The notes beneath the pieces were generated by a model. That model was not told the DNA's origin and ran no database searches. It was given only the letters and a program-made list of their open reading frames with translations. DNA of 35,959 nucleotides from Bacillota bacterium (GTDB lineage Bacteria > Bacillota > Clostridia > Oscillospirales > Oscillospiraceae): contig JAEXCS010000016.1 in assembly GCA_023402075.1 (NCBI GenBank), forward strand, positions 1 through 35,959, read 5' to 3'. Position numbers and translations under genes: made by a program. This document shows positions 15,065 to 23,124 of this stretch, in pieces. Positions within the stretch are counted from its first letter, which is position 1. The number at the start of each line of letters is the position of its first letter.

Positions 15065-15094
15065 TTGGACAAAGGTTCTCGGATATGATATAAT
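15065..15094 (+). promoter_or_regulatory. Promoter of the glycosyltransferase-tmk operon
   Basis: TTGGAC (15065-15070), 18 bases, then a perfect TATAAT (15089-15094). The start codon ATG 15135 follows 40 bases later, with GAGGTG at 15124-15129 as ribosome binding site. Confidence 0.78.
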
Positions 15095-15134
15095 GCCAAG
15101 CTGTATGAGTGCGAAAAATGTACGAGGTGTTTCC

Positions 15135-15857
15135 ATGCGGATTGATGTGCTGGGCGTGGGCTTTGACAATGTGACCATGGCGGAGGCCGTGGCGGAAGGG
15201 CAGCGCCTTTTGAATGCGGAGGGAGCGCATTATGTTGCGACTCCCAACCCCGAAATTATAGAGCTTTGCCGGGAGGATCCGGCGGCGCTTAGCGCCGTGA
15301 ATGGCGCGGCCCTGGTTTTGCCGGACGGCATCGGCGTGATTAAGGGCGCGGCCATGCTGGGGACTCCTTTAAAGGAAAAAACGCCGGGAATTGAATTTGC
15401 GGAGCATTTGGTGGGGAAACTTTCGGAGGAAGGGAAGTCCCTCTACCTGCTGGGGGCGAAACCGGGTGTTGCCGAGGAGGCGGGAGCCCGCCTTGCTGCC
15501 CGCTATCCCGGACTGAGGATTGCCGGAACCCACGACGGTTATTTTAAAGAGGACGGTCCCGTGGTTGAAGAAATTCGCCGCAGTGGTGCTGACTGTGTGT
15601 TTGTATGCCTTGGCGCGCCGAAGCAGGAGCTTTGGATGGCGAAAAATGGAGAGGCCACCGGAGCGCGCCTGCTGTGTGGTCTGGGCGGAAGCTTGGACGT
15701 GTTCGCAGGCCGGGTGGAGCGCGCCCCGGAATTTTGGTCCCGTCATGGGCTGGAGTGGTTTTACAGGCTGTGCAAAGAGCCGCGCCGCCTTGGACGGATG
15801 ATGAAGCTGCCCCTGTTTCTGGTTCATGTGCATACGGAGAGGGGACGGCGGAAATGA
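15135..15857 (+). CDS. WecG/TagA/CpsF-family glycosyltransferase
   Basis: A 240-residue GT26-family enzyme. Typical landmarks are TPNPEIIELC near residue 38, LPDGIGVIKGAAMLG, FVCLGAPKQELWM and the C-terminal GLGGSLDVFAGRVERAPEFW...LEWFYRL. Members transfer a sugar, often N-acetylmannosamine, to undecaprenyl-linked GlcNAc during wall teichoic acid or related polymer synthesis at the inner face of the membrane. I chose ATG 15135 because a promoter occupies 15065-15094 and GAGGTG precedes this ATG; the longer frame upstream would be read through the promoter. The stop overlaps the tmk start (ATGA), so the two genes are coupled. The acceptor and product polymer are not shown by the context. Confidence 0.88.
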   Translation: MRIDVLGVGFDNVTMAEAVAEGQRLLNAEGAHYVATPNPEIIELCREDPAALSAVNGAALVLPDGIGVIKGAAMLGTPLKEKTPGIEFAEHLVGKLSEEGKSLYLLGAKPGVAEEAGARLAARYPGLRIAGTHDGYFKEDGPVVEEIRRSGADCVFVCLGAPKQELWMAKNGEATGARLLCGLGGSLDVFAGRVERAPEFWSRHGLEWFYRLCKEPRRLGRMMKLPLFLVHVHTERGRRK

Positions 15858-16519
15858 GCGGAAAGCTGATTGTATTCGAGGGAACCGACGGTTCCGGCAA
15901 GGCCACGCAGGCCCGGCTGATGGGAGCAAGGCTGACGGACTTGGGCGTGCCCTTCTTGGAAATTGACTTTCCCCGGTACGGAAACCCCTTTGCCGAACCT
16001 GCCAGACTGTATCTGGACGGAGCGCTTGGAAAAAATCCCGGTGATGTGGGCGCCTATGCCGCGTCCGCGCTGTTTGCAGTGGACCGGTACGCCTCCTATA
16101 AGCAGGACTGGGGCGCGGACTACGAGGCTGGAAGGCTGATTCTTGCCAACCGGTACACCACCTCCAACGCTGTGCATCAGGCATCCAAGCTTCCGCCTGC
16201 CGAACGAATGGAGTTTTTAAATTGGCTGTTTGATTTGGAGTATTGTCGTCTGGGGCTTCCAAGGCCTGACTTGGTGCTCTATCTGGATTTGCCCACGGAA
16301 CTTTCGGAGCAGATGCTCCGTCAAAGGGAGCGCAGCACCGGTGTCGGTGCGGATATCCATGAGCAGGACGATGCATATTTGCGGGAATGTCGGGAGAATG
16401 CCCGACAGATTGCCCGGGACCTTGACTGGACGGTGGTGAACTGTGCCCGGGAAGGTCGGATTCGTCCTGTGGGGGAGATTCACGAAGAAGTGTGGAAGAG
16501 AGTGCAGAAATATCTGTAA
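15854..16519 (+). CDS. tmk: Thymidylate kinase
   Basis: A 221-residue dTMP kinase. The P-loop FEGTDGSGKAT lies at residues 8-18, with Ala where many Tmk enzymes have Thr; the same variant is known in the longer clostridial Tmk branch. FAVDRYASYKQDW is the DRY motif region, and RYTTSNAVHQASKL follows the second substrate-binding segment. It phosphorylates dTMP to dTDP for DNA synthesis. The start ATG overlaps the glycosyltransferase stop by four bases. A longer frame open to 15605 is ruled out because it would cover the whole end of the upstream gene. No T-run terminator on this strand follows, so transcription may read into the intergenic region. Confidence 0.9.
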   Translation: MSGKLIVFEGTDGSGKATQARLMGARLTDLGVPFLEIDFPRYGNPFAEPARLYLDGALGKNPGDVGAYAASALFAVDRYASYKQDWGADYEAGRLILANRYTTSNAVHQASKLPPAERMEFLNWLFDLEYCRLGLPRPDLVLYLDLPTELSEQMLRQRERSTGVGADIHEQDDAYLRECRENARQIARDLDWTVVNCAREGRIRPVGEIHEEVWKRVQKYL

Positions 16520-16546
16520 AGCTTGTCCGCCTTACGGTTTGGCAAA

Positions 16547-16567
16547 ACGGGACGCAGTGCGTCCCGT
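16547..16567 (-). terminator. Terminator of the minus-strand Cys-rich peptide gene
   Basis: ACGGGACG (16547-16554) and CGTCCCGT (16560-16567) pair around a 5-base loop. On the minus strand a TTTT follows (complement of 16543-16546). It lies 18 bases after the stop codon at 16585, which supports the small gene being transcribed. Confidence 0.75.
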
Positions 16568-16584
16568 CCGCCAGTAGAGGTGGA

Positions 16585-16716
16585 TCAGCAGCAGTTGTCG
16601 TTACAGCTGTTTCCGCAGCTATTTCCATTGAATCCGTTCCCGCAGCAGCAGAAGAAAAGAAGGATGATGATGAGCCACCAGCAGGAGTTGTTGCCATTCC
16701 CCGAGTTAAAGCACAT
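16585..16716 (-). CDS. 43-residue Cys/Asn-rich membrane-type peptide (copy 1)
   Basis: A short gene on the minus strand with ATG at 16716, TGAGGTG seven bases upstream (16724-16730) and a terminator just after its stop. The peptide begins MCFNSGNGNNSCWWLIII, continues LLFFCCCGNG and ends NSCNDNCC. It has eight cysteines, a single hydrophobic stretch at about residues 13-22, and Gly/Asn-rich ends. It matches the plan of the 57-residue peptide at 31992 (MC..., CW-hydrophobic-C-CGNG, SCG...CC). This resembles the small 'high-cysteine' proteins annotated in Clostridia, some linked to spores. On the minus strand, CATAGACTA at 16748-16756 matches the sigma-K/E -10 pattern CATAnnnTA, but no clear -35 is visible. 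Confidence 0.72.
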   Translation of the reverse strand: MCFNSGNGNNSCWWLIIILLFFCCCGNGFNGNSCGNSCNDNCC

Positions 16717-16763
16717 GGATTTTCACCTCACTTAAAAGTCTTTGTGATAGTCTATGCACAGTT

Positions 16764-16792
16764 TTGCAAAAGGGAGACTTGGCCATCAAAAT
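16764..16792 (+). promoter_or_regulatory. Possible promoter of mltG
   Basis: TTGCAA (16764-16769), 17 bases, CAAAAT (16787-16792), a moderate match, 40 bases before the mltG start. The -35 sits in the palindrome TTTTGCAAAA (16762-16771) between mltG and the divergent Cys-rich peptide gene. Confidence 0.45.
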
Positions 16793-16831
16793 TTTTTAAA
16801 CGCGCCAAAATCACAGGAGGTATGACAGGTT

Positions 16832-18001
16832 ATGTCCGAATATAACAATCAGGAAACCGCAAGCTGGGATTCTAAGCAAGTGCGCCGGGAGGGTGGCCGT
16901 CCCTCTTCCGACCGTGGAGAGCGAGGGGAAGGACCCCGCCGCCGCCGTCGCCGCCGGCGGTTTCTCAGCGGGTGGAAATACGCGCTGTTCGTGCTGCTGA
17001 CCTCTGTGCTGGTGGCAGGTCTTGGCTGGCTGCTGGTAAACGATTTTTGCGCGTTCAGCAAGCCGGATATCACAGCCACCGTCGAAATTACGGCAGACGA
17101 CAACTTGAGAAGTGTTTCCAACAAGCTCAAGGATGCGGGACTTATCCAGTATAAGTGGTTCTTCCGGCTCTTCGGCGGTTTTGCTGATGCCAATGAAAAG
17201 ATTGGAATCGGCAACTACGAGCTGAGTACTGAGATGGACTATATGGCGCTGATTAACGCCATGCACAATTCTTCCGGCGGCATGAACACGGATACTGTCC
17301 GCGTCACGATCCCGGAAGGGTACACCGTCCGGCAGATCATTGCCCTGCTGGCAAAAAATAATGTCAACACGGAAGCGGCCCTCACCGAGGCCGCACAGAA
17401 CGGCACGTTTAGTTATGATTTTATCGACAACAGCTCCAAGGAGCTTTCCCGGCTGGAGGGATATCTTTTCCCGGACACCTATGATTTTTACGTGAATGAA
17501 AAGCCGGAAAACGCTTTGCGCCGCCTGATTTCCAACTTCTCCGCGAAGATGGACGAGGATATGATGGCACAGGTGGAGGCTTCCGGATACAGTCTCAAGG
17601 AGATTGTCACCATTGCCTCCCTCATTGAAAAAGAGACGGCGGGCGGCGATCAGGCCACGATTGCTTCTGTCATTTACAACCGGCTGGCGGACACCGGAAG
17701 CCACGGAACCTACAAAATGCTTCAGGTGGACGCGTCGCTGCTGTATGCCATTCCGGATCATGAGGGGATTATTACCAACGACGACAAAAAGGTTGATTCT
17801 CCGTACAATCTGTACAAATACGCGGGCCTGCCGCCCACGCCCATCGCAAACCCGGGCCTGAAATCGCTGCAGGCGGCGCTGAGCCCCGAAACCACCGGCT
17901 ATTATTTCTACGCTCTTGGCAAGGACAGAACCCACTTCTTCTCTGCCACGCTTCAGGAGCACAATCAGTTTATTAACAGTGACCAGTATGTCGGAAATTA
18001 A
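16832..18001 (+). CDS. mltG: Endolytic murein transglycosylase MltG
   Basis: A 389-residue YceG-like lytic transglycosylase that cuts nascent peptidoglycan glycan strands outside the membrane. The N-terminal 43 residues are hydrophilic and very Arg-rich (PRRRRRRRR), followed by one membrane helix at about 50-70. The extracellular part has LEGYLFPDTYDFY (208-220), the catalytic Glu266 in ASLIEKET, and YNLYKYAGLPPTPIANPG near the end. AGGAGG stands 11 bases before ATG 16832. The arginine-rich tail, longer than in E. coli, is common in Gram-positive homologues. The 3' end overlaps the U32 gene by 14 bases; mltG next to U32 genes is a recurrent arrangement in Firmicutes. Confidence 0.95.
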   Translation: MSEYNNQETASWDSKQVRREGGRPSSDRGERGEGPRRRRRRRRFLSGWKYALFVLLTSVLVAGLGWLLVNDFCAFSKPDITATVEITADDNLRSVSNKLKDAGLIQYKWFFRLFGGFADANEKIGIGNYELSTEMDYMALINAMHNSSGGMNTDTVRVTIPEGYTVRQIIALLAKNNVNTEAALTEAAQNGTFSYDFIDNSSKELSRLEGYLFPDTYDFYVNEKPENALRRLISNFSAKMDEDMMAQVEASGYSLKEIVTIASLIEKETAGGDQATIASVIYNRLADTGSHGTYKMLQVDASLLYAIPDHEGIITNDDKKVDSPYNLYKYAGLPPTPIANPGLKSLQAALSPETTGYYFYALGKDRTHFFSATLQEHNQFINSDQYVGN

Positions 18002-19214
18002 GCTTCCTGAGCTGCTTTGCCCCGCAGGGGATATGGAGCGGCTGAAAATGGCCGTGGCCTACGGGGCGAACGCGGTATATCTGGCGGGCACCACCTTTGG
18101 AATGCGCTCCTTTGCCGGAAATTTTTCCGACGGAGAGCTGCCCGCCGCGGTGGAATACGCCCACAGCCGGGGCGTAAAGGTCCATTGCACGGTGAACACC
18201 GTGCCCCGTAACGACGAGGTTGCCAGCCTCCCGGCGCATCTGGAAACGCTCCAGAGCGCCGGGGTGGATGCGCTGATTGCGGCGGATATGGGTGTGTTTG
18301 CTCTGGCCGGAAAATATGCCCCACGATGCCAAAGGCACGTTTCCACGCAGGCGGGCATTGCAAACTATGAAAGCGCCCGGGCGTGGCACGATCTGGGTGC
18401 GGCGCGGGTGATTCTGGCCCGGGAGCTGAGCTTGGACGAGATTCGGGAAATTCGGGCCAAAACGCCACAGTCCCTTGAGGTGGAGTGCTTTGTCCACGGG
18501 GCCATGTGCGTGAGCTATTCGGGGCGGTGCCTTTTAAGCAACTATATGACCGGGCGGGATTCCAACCGGGGCGCCTGCGCCCAGCCCTGCCGGTATCAGT
18601 ACGCACTGATGGAGGAAAAGCGCCCCGGCGAATATTTCCCGGTGTTTGAGGACGAGCAGGGAACCTATATCATGAATTCCCGGGACATGTGCATGATTGA
18701 CCATCTGGACGATTTGTGCGATGCTGGGATTGACAGCCTGAAAATCGAGGGCAGGGCAAAGTCAGCCTATTACGCGGCGATTGTCACCGGGGCATACCGC
18801 CGCTGTCTGGACGCGGTGGGCGCGGGACAGCCGATAGACCCTGTGTGGCGTGATGAGGTAGACCACGTCAGCCATCGCCGCTATTCCACCGGCTTTTTTT
18901 ACGGGCAGCCGGGGCAGTATGTGAAAGACTCCCGATACATTCGGGAGTGGCAGGTGCAAGCCCTTGTCACCCGCTGCGACGAAGAGGGAAACGCTACGCT
19001 GTCCCTGCGCAATAAGATGACCTGCGGCGAACAGGTGGAGATAGTGGGACCCGACTGTCGGCCCTTTGCCATGACCGTACCGGAGATGAGGAATTCGGAC
19101 GGGTCCACGGTTCAGGAGATCAAAACGCCTCAGGCCGTATTTGAGATGAAGCTGCCCCAAAGCGTGCCGCCGCTGTCTTTAGTGCGGCACGCCGTGGAGC
19201 TTTCAGGTAAGTAA
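17988..19214 (+). CDS. U32-family protein, probable tRNA U34 hydroxylation (TrhP-like)
   Basis: The 408-residue protein begins ELLCPAGDMERLKMAVAYGA, the standard U32 N-terminus, and carries the family signature ECFVHGAMCVSYSGRCLLSNY near residue 165, with cysteines that continue in GACAQPCRYQY. U32 proteins of the TrhP type help introduce the hydroxyl of 5-hydroxyuridine at the tRNA wobble base; others were described as collagenase-like peptidases. The start ATG 17988 lies inside the end of mltG with no clear ribosome binding site, so translation is probably coupled; an upstream in-frame start at 17916 would only add mltG-overlapping sequence. The assignment to U32 is firm, the substrate is inferred from the family. 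Confidence 0.9.
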   Translation: MSEIKLPELLCPAGDMERLKMAVAYGANAVYLAGTTFGMRSFAGNFSDGELPAAVEYAHSRGVKVHCTVNTVPRNDEVASLPAHLETLQSAGVDALIAADMGVFALAGKYAPRCQRHVSTQAGIANYESARAWHDLGAARVILARELSLDEIREIRAKTPQSLEVECFVHGAMCVSYSGRCLLSNYMTGRDSNRGACAQPCRYQYALMEEKRPGEYFPVFEDEQGTYIMNSRDMCMIDHLDDLCDAGIDSLKIEGRAKSAYYAAIVTGAYRRCLDAVGAGQPIDPVWRDEVDHVSHRRYSTGFFYGQPGQYVKDSRYIREWQVQALVTRCDEEGNATLSLRNKMTCGEQVEIVGPDCRPFAMTVPEMRNSDGSTVQEIKTPQAVFEMKLPQSVPPLSLVRHAVELSGK

Positions 19215-19244
19215 ACGCCAGCCAGGAAAATAAGGAGAGAAACG

Positions 19245-20642
19245 ATGAACGCAGACGTTGTGATTGTGGGCGCAGGCCCAGCCGGTATTTTTACCGCGCT
19301 GGAGATGCTGAAAAAGGGCAGTAAACAGAAAATTGTGATGGTGGAGAAGGGGCAGAGCGTGGAAAAGCGCCACTGTCCCAAGGACAAAACCGGGTTTTGC
19401 GTGAACTGCAAGCCCTATTGCCACATTACCACCGGGTTTTCCGGTGCGGGGGCCTTTTCCGACGGAAAGCTGTCTCTCTCCTATGAGGTGGGCGGCGACC
19501 TGCCCACGCTGGTGGGAGAGGATTTGGCGCAGGAGACAATCAACTACACCGACAAGATTTACCTGGACTTCGGTGCGGACGAGCATATCGAGGGCCTTGG
19601 CAACGACCTTGAGCGCAAGGAAATCCGAAAGCACGCCATTCAGGCGGGGCTGAAACTGGTGGACTGCCCCATCCGGCACCTTGGCACGGAGAAGGCCCAG
19701 AGCCTGTATTTTGCGATCGAGCAGTATTTGCAGGAGCATGGAGTGGAGATCCTGTTTGGCTACGAGTGCTCTAACATCATACTGGAGAACGACGTGTGCA
19801 AGGGTGTTTCTATCTCCAATGGAAAGACGGAGCAGGAGATTTTGGCCAAACATACCGTGGTGGCCACCGGACGCCGGGGTGCGGACTGGCTGGAGCGTCT
19901 GTGCGCCGAGCACAATATTGCCCACGCTCCCGGCACGGTGGACATCGGCGTGCGGGTGGAGGTTCGCAACGAGGTCATGGAGATGGTGAATCGGGTGCTG
20001 TACGAGTCCAAGCTGGTGGGTTATCCACGGCCCTTTAAAAACAAGGTCCGCACCTTCTGCCAGAATCCCGGCGGTTTTGTCTCGCAGGAGAATTACGACA
20101 ACAATTTGGCGGTGGTCAACGGACACAGCTACAAAAACCTGAAAACCGACAACACCAATCTGGCAATTCTCTGCTCTCACAATTTCAGCGTCCCCTTCAA
20201 CCAGCCTATTGCCTATGCACAGAAGGTGGGCGAGCTGACCAACATGCTGGGCGACGGGCACATTATGGTGCAGCGCTTCGGCGACATTCTGGACGGCAAG
20301 CGGACATGGCCCAAGGAGCTGGCCCAGTCCAACATCCGTCCCACGCTGCCGGACGCTGTGGCGGGGGACATTACCGCTGCTATGCCCTATCGCTCCATGG
20401 TAAACATCATTGGCTTTATTCAGGCGATGGACCATGTGGTCCCCGGCTTTGCATCTACGGAGACGCTGCTGTACTCTCCGGAGCTGAAATTTTATTCCAA
20501 TCGGGTGAAGATGGACACTGACTTCAACACCAGCCTGACGGGGCTGCACTGCCTGGGCGACTCTTCCGGCTGGACGCGGGGACTGATGATGGCTTCCGTG
20601 ATGGGAACCCTCATGGGCAGGAAAATTGCCGAGGAAGGCTGA
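19245..20642 (+). CDS. FAD-dependent oxidoreductase (COG2509-type)
   Basis: A 465-residue flavoprotein. The N-terminal Rossmann motif VVIVGAGPAGIFTALEM (5-21) binds FAD. A cysteine-containing insert, KRHCPKDKTGFCVNCKPYC at about 45-63, and TGFSGAGAFSDGKLS follow; these are characteristic of the 'NAD(FAD)-utilizing dehydrogenase' family widespread in Clostridia. TVVATGRRGADW and the C-terminal GLHCLGDSSGWTRGLMMASV complete the FAD site. The reaction is not known for this family. GGAGAGAAACG precedes the ATG, and the gene is 30 bases after the U32 gene, so it probably belongs to the mltG operon. A terminator follows. Confidence 0.86.
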   Translation: MNADVVIVGAGPAGIFTALEMLKKGSKQKIVMVEKGQSVEKRHCPKDKTGFCVNCKPYCHITTGFSGAGAFSDGKLSLSYEVGGDLPTLVGEDLAQETINYTDKIYLDFGADEHIEGLGNDLERKEIRKHAIQAGLKLVDCPIRHLGTEKAQSLYFAIEQYLQEHGVEILFGYECSNIILENDVCKGVSISNGKTEQEILAKHTVVATGRRGADWLERLCAEHNIAHAPGTVDIGVRVEVRNEVMEMVNRVLYESKLVGYPRPFKNKVRTFCQNPGGFVSQENYDNNLAVVNGHSYKNLKTDNTNLAILCSHNFSVPFNQPIAYAQKVGELTNMLGDGHIMVQRFGDILDGKRTWPKELAQSNIRPTLPDAVAGDITAAMPYRSMVNIIGFIQAMDHVVPGFASTETLLYSPELKFYSNRVKMDTDFNTSLTGLHCLGDSSGWTRGLMMASVMGTLMGRKIAEEG

Positions 20643-20731
20643 GTGCGCCGCCGGTGATCCGGAGAAACGGGCTGGGAAGTACCTCCGTTTAGAGAGAAAA
20701 CGGTTGAATTTTCCTAAATATGTGATAAAAG

Positions 20732-20762
20732 AGCGCGGAACGAATTGTTCCGCGCTTTTTTT
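20732..20762 (+). terminator. Terminator of the mltG-U32-oxidoreductase operon
   Basis: AGCGCGGAAC (20732-20741) and GTTCCGCGCT (20747-20756) form a 10-bp stem with a GAATT loop and a run of seven T's. Confidence 0.93.
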
Positions 20763-20799
20763 CACGGGAATCTCCCGGCCGCGGCCATATATTTTTCCC

Positions 20800-20859
20800 T
20801 TGTCAAGCCTGAATTTTACTTTGATTGCGACCTGATTTTTGCACCGGCTGTCCTATAAT
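20800..20859 (+). promoter_or_regulatory. Candidate Spo0A-type promoter of spoIIGA-sigE
   Basis: A perfect TATAAT (20854-20859) has no good -35 at normal spacing (CCTGAT). Upstream at 20800-20807 is TTGTCAAG, which resembles a Spo0A box. In Bacillus the spoIIG operon is read by sigma-A with poor -35 spacing and Spo0A help, so the layout fits. It is a visual match only. Confidence 0.42.
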
Positions 20860-20902
20860 GGGGAATACACAGCCACGTGACGCAGGGAGGGATTGGCGAA
20901 AG

Positions 20903-21787
20903 ATGACGGTGGTGTACATAGACAGCGTGTTCGCGCTAAACGCGCTGGCGGATTATCTGCTGGTATATTCCGCCGCCCAATTAGCGGGCGCCAGACTGCG
21001 AAGAGTGCGATTCCTGTTGGCGGCGCTGTTGGGGGGCGCTTATGCGGCGGCGGTGTTTCTGCCGGGTATGGGATGGCTGACTGTTCCGCCGGTAAAAATT
21101 GCGGCAGGGGTGCTGATGGCGTTGGCGGCCTATGGCGGCGAGCCGCGTTTTTTACGGTTGACACTGCTGCTGTTTCTGGTGTCATGCGGGTTTGCCGGGT
21201 GTGTGCTGGCGCTGGGAATGGCTGCCGGCCGTGCCATGCCTATGGAAAACGGGGTGTTCTACACAAATGTGGACGCGAGAGTCCTGCTAATCTCGGCGGC
21301 AGCGGCCTATCTGGTGCTGACGGTGGTTTTCCGGGCCAGCGCCCGGCGCAGCGGGGCGGGGGGCTTTTTTGTCCCTGTGACGGTGGCGTTTTGCGGCGCC
21401 CGTGCCGCGCTGACCGCCCTGTGCGACACCGGTAACACGCTGCGTGACCCCGTGACGGGAAGACCGGTGCTGGTGGCCTCGGCGGAAAAGCTGAAGCCGC
21501 TCTGGCCGCCGGAACTGGGTCCGCTGCTGACATCCCACGCACTTCGTACGCCCGCTCAGACACTGGAGCGGCTGGCGGGGGCGGGGGCTGACATTGCGCG
21601 ATTCCGCCTGCTGCCGTACAGCGCGGTGGGGGTGGAAAGTGGCCTGCTGCTGGCGGTTCGTCTGGACTGGGCCAGCGTTAACGGAAAACGGCAGGAACGG
21701 CTGCTGCTGGCGCTGTCGCCCACGTCGGTGGGAGACGGGTGCGACGCTCTTTGGGGCGAGCTGGAGGGGTACAAACCGTGCCGATAA
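20903..21787 (+). CDS. spoIIGA: Sigma-E processing peptidase SpoIIGA
   Basis: A 294-residue membrane protease that cleaves pro-sigma-E in the mother cell during sporulation. The first ~145 residues hold five hydrophobic helices. The C-terminal half carries the aspartic-protease motif CDTGNTLRDPVTGRPV with the catalytic Asp at about 175, then LPYSAVG. The match is strengthened by sigE 23 bases downstream. The start is ATG 20903, 11 bases after AGGGAGGG; a longer frame to 20825 runs through the -10 box and is rejected. The protein is rich in Ala and Leu, as expected for this fast-evolving family in high-GC Clostridia. Confidence 0.88.
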   Translation: MTVVYIDSVFALNALADYLLVYSAAQLAGARLRRVRFLLAALLGGAYAAAVFLPGMGWLTVPPVKIAAGVLMALAAYGGEPRFLRLTLLLFLVSCGFAGCVLALGMAAGRAMPMENGVFYTNVDARVLLISAAAAYLVLTVVFRASARRSGAGGFFVPVTVAFCGARAALTALCDTGNTLRDPVTGRPVLVASAEKLKPLWPPELGPLLTSHALRTPAQTLERLAGAGADIARFRLLPYSAVGVESGLLLAVRLDWASVNGKRQERLLLALSPTSVGDGCDALWGELEGYKPCR

Positions 21788-21810
21788 AGATGAAAGGGAG
21801 GACCGAGAAC

Positions 21811-22515
21811 ATGCCGCATTGGCTGGAATCATTCAAAAGACTGCTCCGCCGTTTGGGGCTGCTGCCCCGGACGCCCGTCCACTATATCGGCGGCAGCGAC
21901 ACCCTGCCCCCGCCCCTGACTCGGGACCGGGAAACAGAGCTTTTGTCACGCATTGAGGAGACAGAGGCCCGTCAGGAGCTGATTGAGCACAATCTGCGCC
22001 TGGTGGTGTACATTGCCCGCCGCTTTGAAAATACAAAAATTAACATTGAGGATTTGATTTCCATTGGAGCAATCGGCTTAATTAAGGCCGTGGAAACGTA
22101 TAACCCCAATAAAAATATTAAGCTGGCGACTTATGCCAGCCGCTGCATTGAAAATGAGATTTTGATGTACCTGCGCAAAAACGCCGGACGGAAGGGGGAG
22201 GTTTCGTTTGATGAGCCGCTGAATACCGACTGGGACGGCAATGAATTGCTTCTTTCCGACGTGCTGGGAACCGACGCGGACGTGGTAATGCGCCCCATAG
22301 AGGACGACGTGGATCGAAGCCTTTTGATCTCTGCCCTGAAAATTCTTTCTCCCCGGGAAAAAGAAATTATTACCCTGCGCTTCGGCTTGAATGGAGGACA
22401 GGAGCGGACGCAAAAGGAGGTAGCCGACCGGCTGGGTATCTCCCAGTCTTATATCTCCCGTTTGGAAAAAAGGATTATCCAGCGACTGAAAAAGGAAATT
22501 CTCCGCCTAAGTTAG
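21811..22515 (+). CDS. sigE: Sporulation sigma factor SigE (pro-form)
   Basis: A 234-residue early mother-cell sigma factor. The N-terminal pro-region is amphipathic and basic, and VHYIGGSDTLPPPL aligns with the Bacillus cleavage region, with processing expected near His24-Tyr25. Region 2 is nearly identical to the family (NLRLVVYIARRFENTKINIE, DLISIGAIGLIKAVETYNP), as are NEILMYLR, VSFDEPLNTDWDGNELLLSDVLGTD and the region 4 helix-turn-helix KEVADRLGISQSYISRLEKR. I chose ATG 21811, nine bases after AAAGGGAGG, over the ATG at 21790 and longer forms. SpoIIGA upstream processes it. The sigG gene that often follows in Clostridia is not in this position. Confidence 0.96.
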   Translation: MPHWLESFKRLLRRLGLLPRTPVHYIGGSDTLPPPLTRDRETELLSRIEETEARQELIEHNLRLVVYIARRFENTKINIEDLISIGAIGLIKAVETYNPNKNIKLATYASRCIENEILMYLRKNAGRKGEVSFDEPLNTDWDGNELLLSDVLGTDADVVMRPIEDDVDRSLLISALKILSPREKEIITLRFGLNGGQERTQKEVADRLGISQSYISRLEKRIIQRLKKEILRLS

Positions 22516-22587
22516 AGATTTTATGACAAATTAATTTGCTTTACATTGATTGGAATTTAAGGGGAAGACTCTACTCCTAAGTAAAAA

Positions 22588-22616
22588 AGCGCCCGACCGC
22601 GCTGCGGCCGGGCGCT
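22588..22616. terminator. Hairpin terminator after sigE
   Basis: AGCGCCCG-A-CCGC (22588-22600) pairs with GCGG-C-CGGGCGCT (22604-22616) around a GCT loop with one A-C mismatch. On the minus strand six T's follow (complement of 22583-22588); on the plus strand ATTTTT comes after a short gap. It may serve both directions. Confidence 0.75.
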
Positions 22617-22800
22617 GAATCATTTTTCGAGAAAACTTACAACGCTTTGCCCCCAAGAGACAAAAATAAGAATCTATCGGCGGGTTTCAGCCTGCAAGGA
22701 CTGCGGTTCCTTTTTAGGCGCTGCCGGAATCGTTTACGATGCAGCAGTGTTTCTGCTTTTCACGGCGGCGAGTGGGCCGTGGAAAATATTTCTTGCAAGG
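22617..22800. other. Intergenic stretch without a supported gene
   Basis: About 180 bases between the sigE terminator and the next hairpin. A plus-strand frame contains TGC AAG GAC TGC GGT (22693-22707, CKDCG), which recalls small clostridial zinc-ribbon proteins, but the rest does not match, there is no ribosome binding site and no convincing start. I treat it as non-coding or a highly decayed remnant. Confidence 0.3.
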
Positions 22801-22840
22801 AAAATATCAGGCTGCCCATCTTTGACGGGCAGCCTGATAT
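22801..22840 (-). terminator. Long hairpin, probable minus-strand terminator
   Basis: A perfect 14-bp stem, 22804-22817 with 22827-22840, closes on a 9-base loop. On the minus strand it is followed by TTTT (complement of 22801-22804). It lies about 46 bases past the end of the 6S-like RNA and could end transcripts from that RNA or from the DUF1292 gene. Confidence 0.6.
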
Positions 22841-22885
22841 GGAGTGCAGAGAATTCTTTTCGTAACTTCAATGAAAAAAATTTGA

Positions 22886-23092
22886 AATAAAAGCACCCCG
22901 CCCGGCCGTGTAGACCCCGTTATAACCTGCACCTTTACGGACAGGTGGGTTGCCTACAGCACGCTTTATCGCTTCCAACATCCAGCCGCAGACAGCAGCC
23001 GGGAGGCCTGCGAACCACGGACTGATCCGGCATCCCTTATAACGAAATGTGGGTTAAAAAAGGTCTATCACGCACCGCGCAGGGTTTCTTGT
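22886..23092 (-). ncRNA. ssrS: Candidate 6S RNA
   Basis: A structured segment of about 200 bases without any ORF. Its two ends pair in a long imperfect stem: 22896-22905 with 23075-23084 (8 of 10 pairs) and CGTGTAGACC (22907-22916) with GGTCTATCACG (23062-23072). Inside the 3' half, read on the minus strand, a hairpin CCTG...CAGG is followed by TTATAACGGGG just before the closing stem, the same order as the hairpin plus open strand in the 6S central bubble. The closing stem is followed on the minus strand by TTTTATTTC. A possible promoter on that strand has CTGACA (23128-23123) overlapping the DUF1292 stop, with a TGTAAA -10. 6S RNA binds sigma-A RNA polymerase as a promoter mimic. Strand and ends are inferred. 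Confidence 0.58.
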
Positions 23093-23124
23093 GCGGATTT
23101 ACATCATGGGCACGGGAAGAAATG

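Noticed and set aside
15605..15853. N-terminal extension of thymidylate kinase
   Set aside because: It lies wholly within the glycosyltransferase gene in another frame; the kinase P-loop begins at residue 8 after ATG 15854.
22660..22860. Plus-strand frame containing CKDCG after the sigE terminator
   Set aside because: It recalls small zinc-ribbon proteins, but there is no start with a ribosome binding site, the flanks do not match the family, and part of the frame is covered by a perfect 14-bp hairpin.
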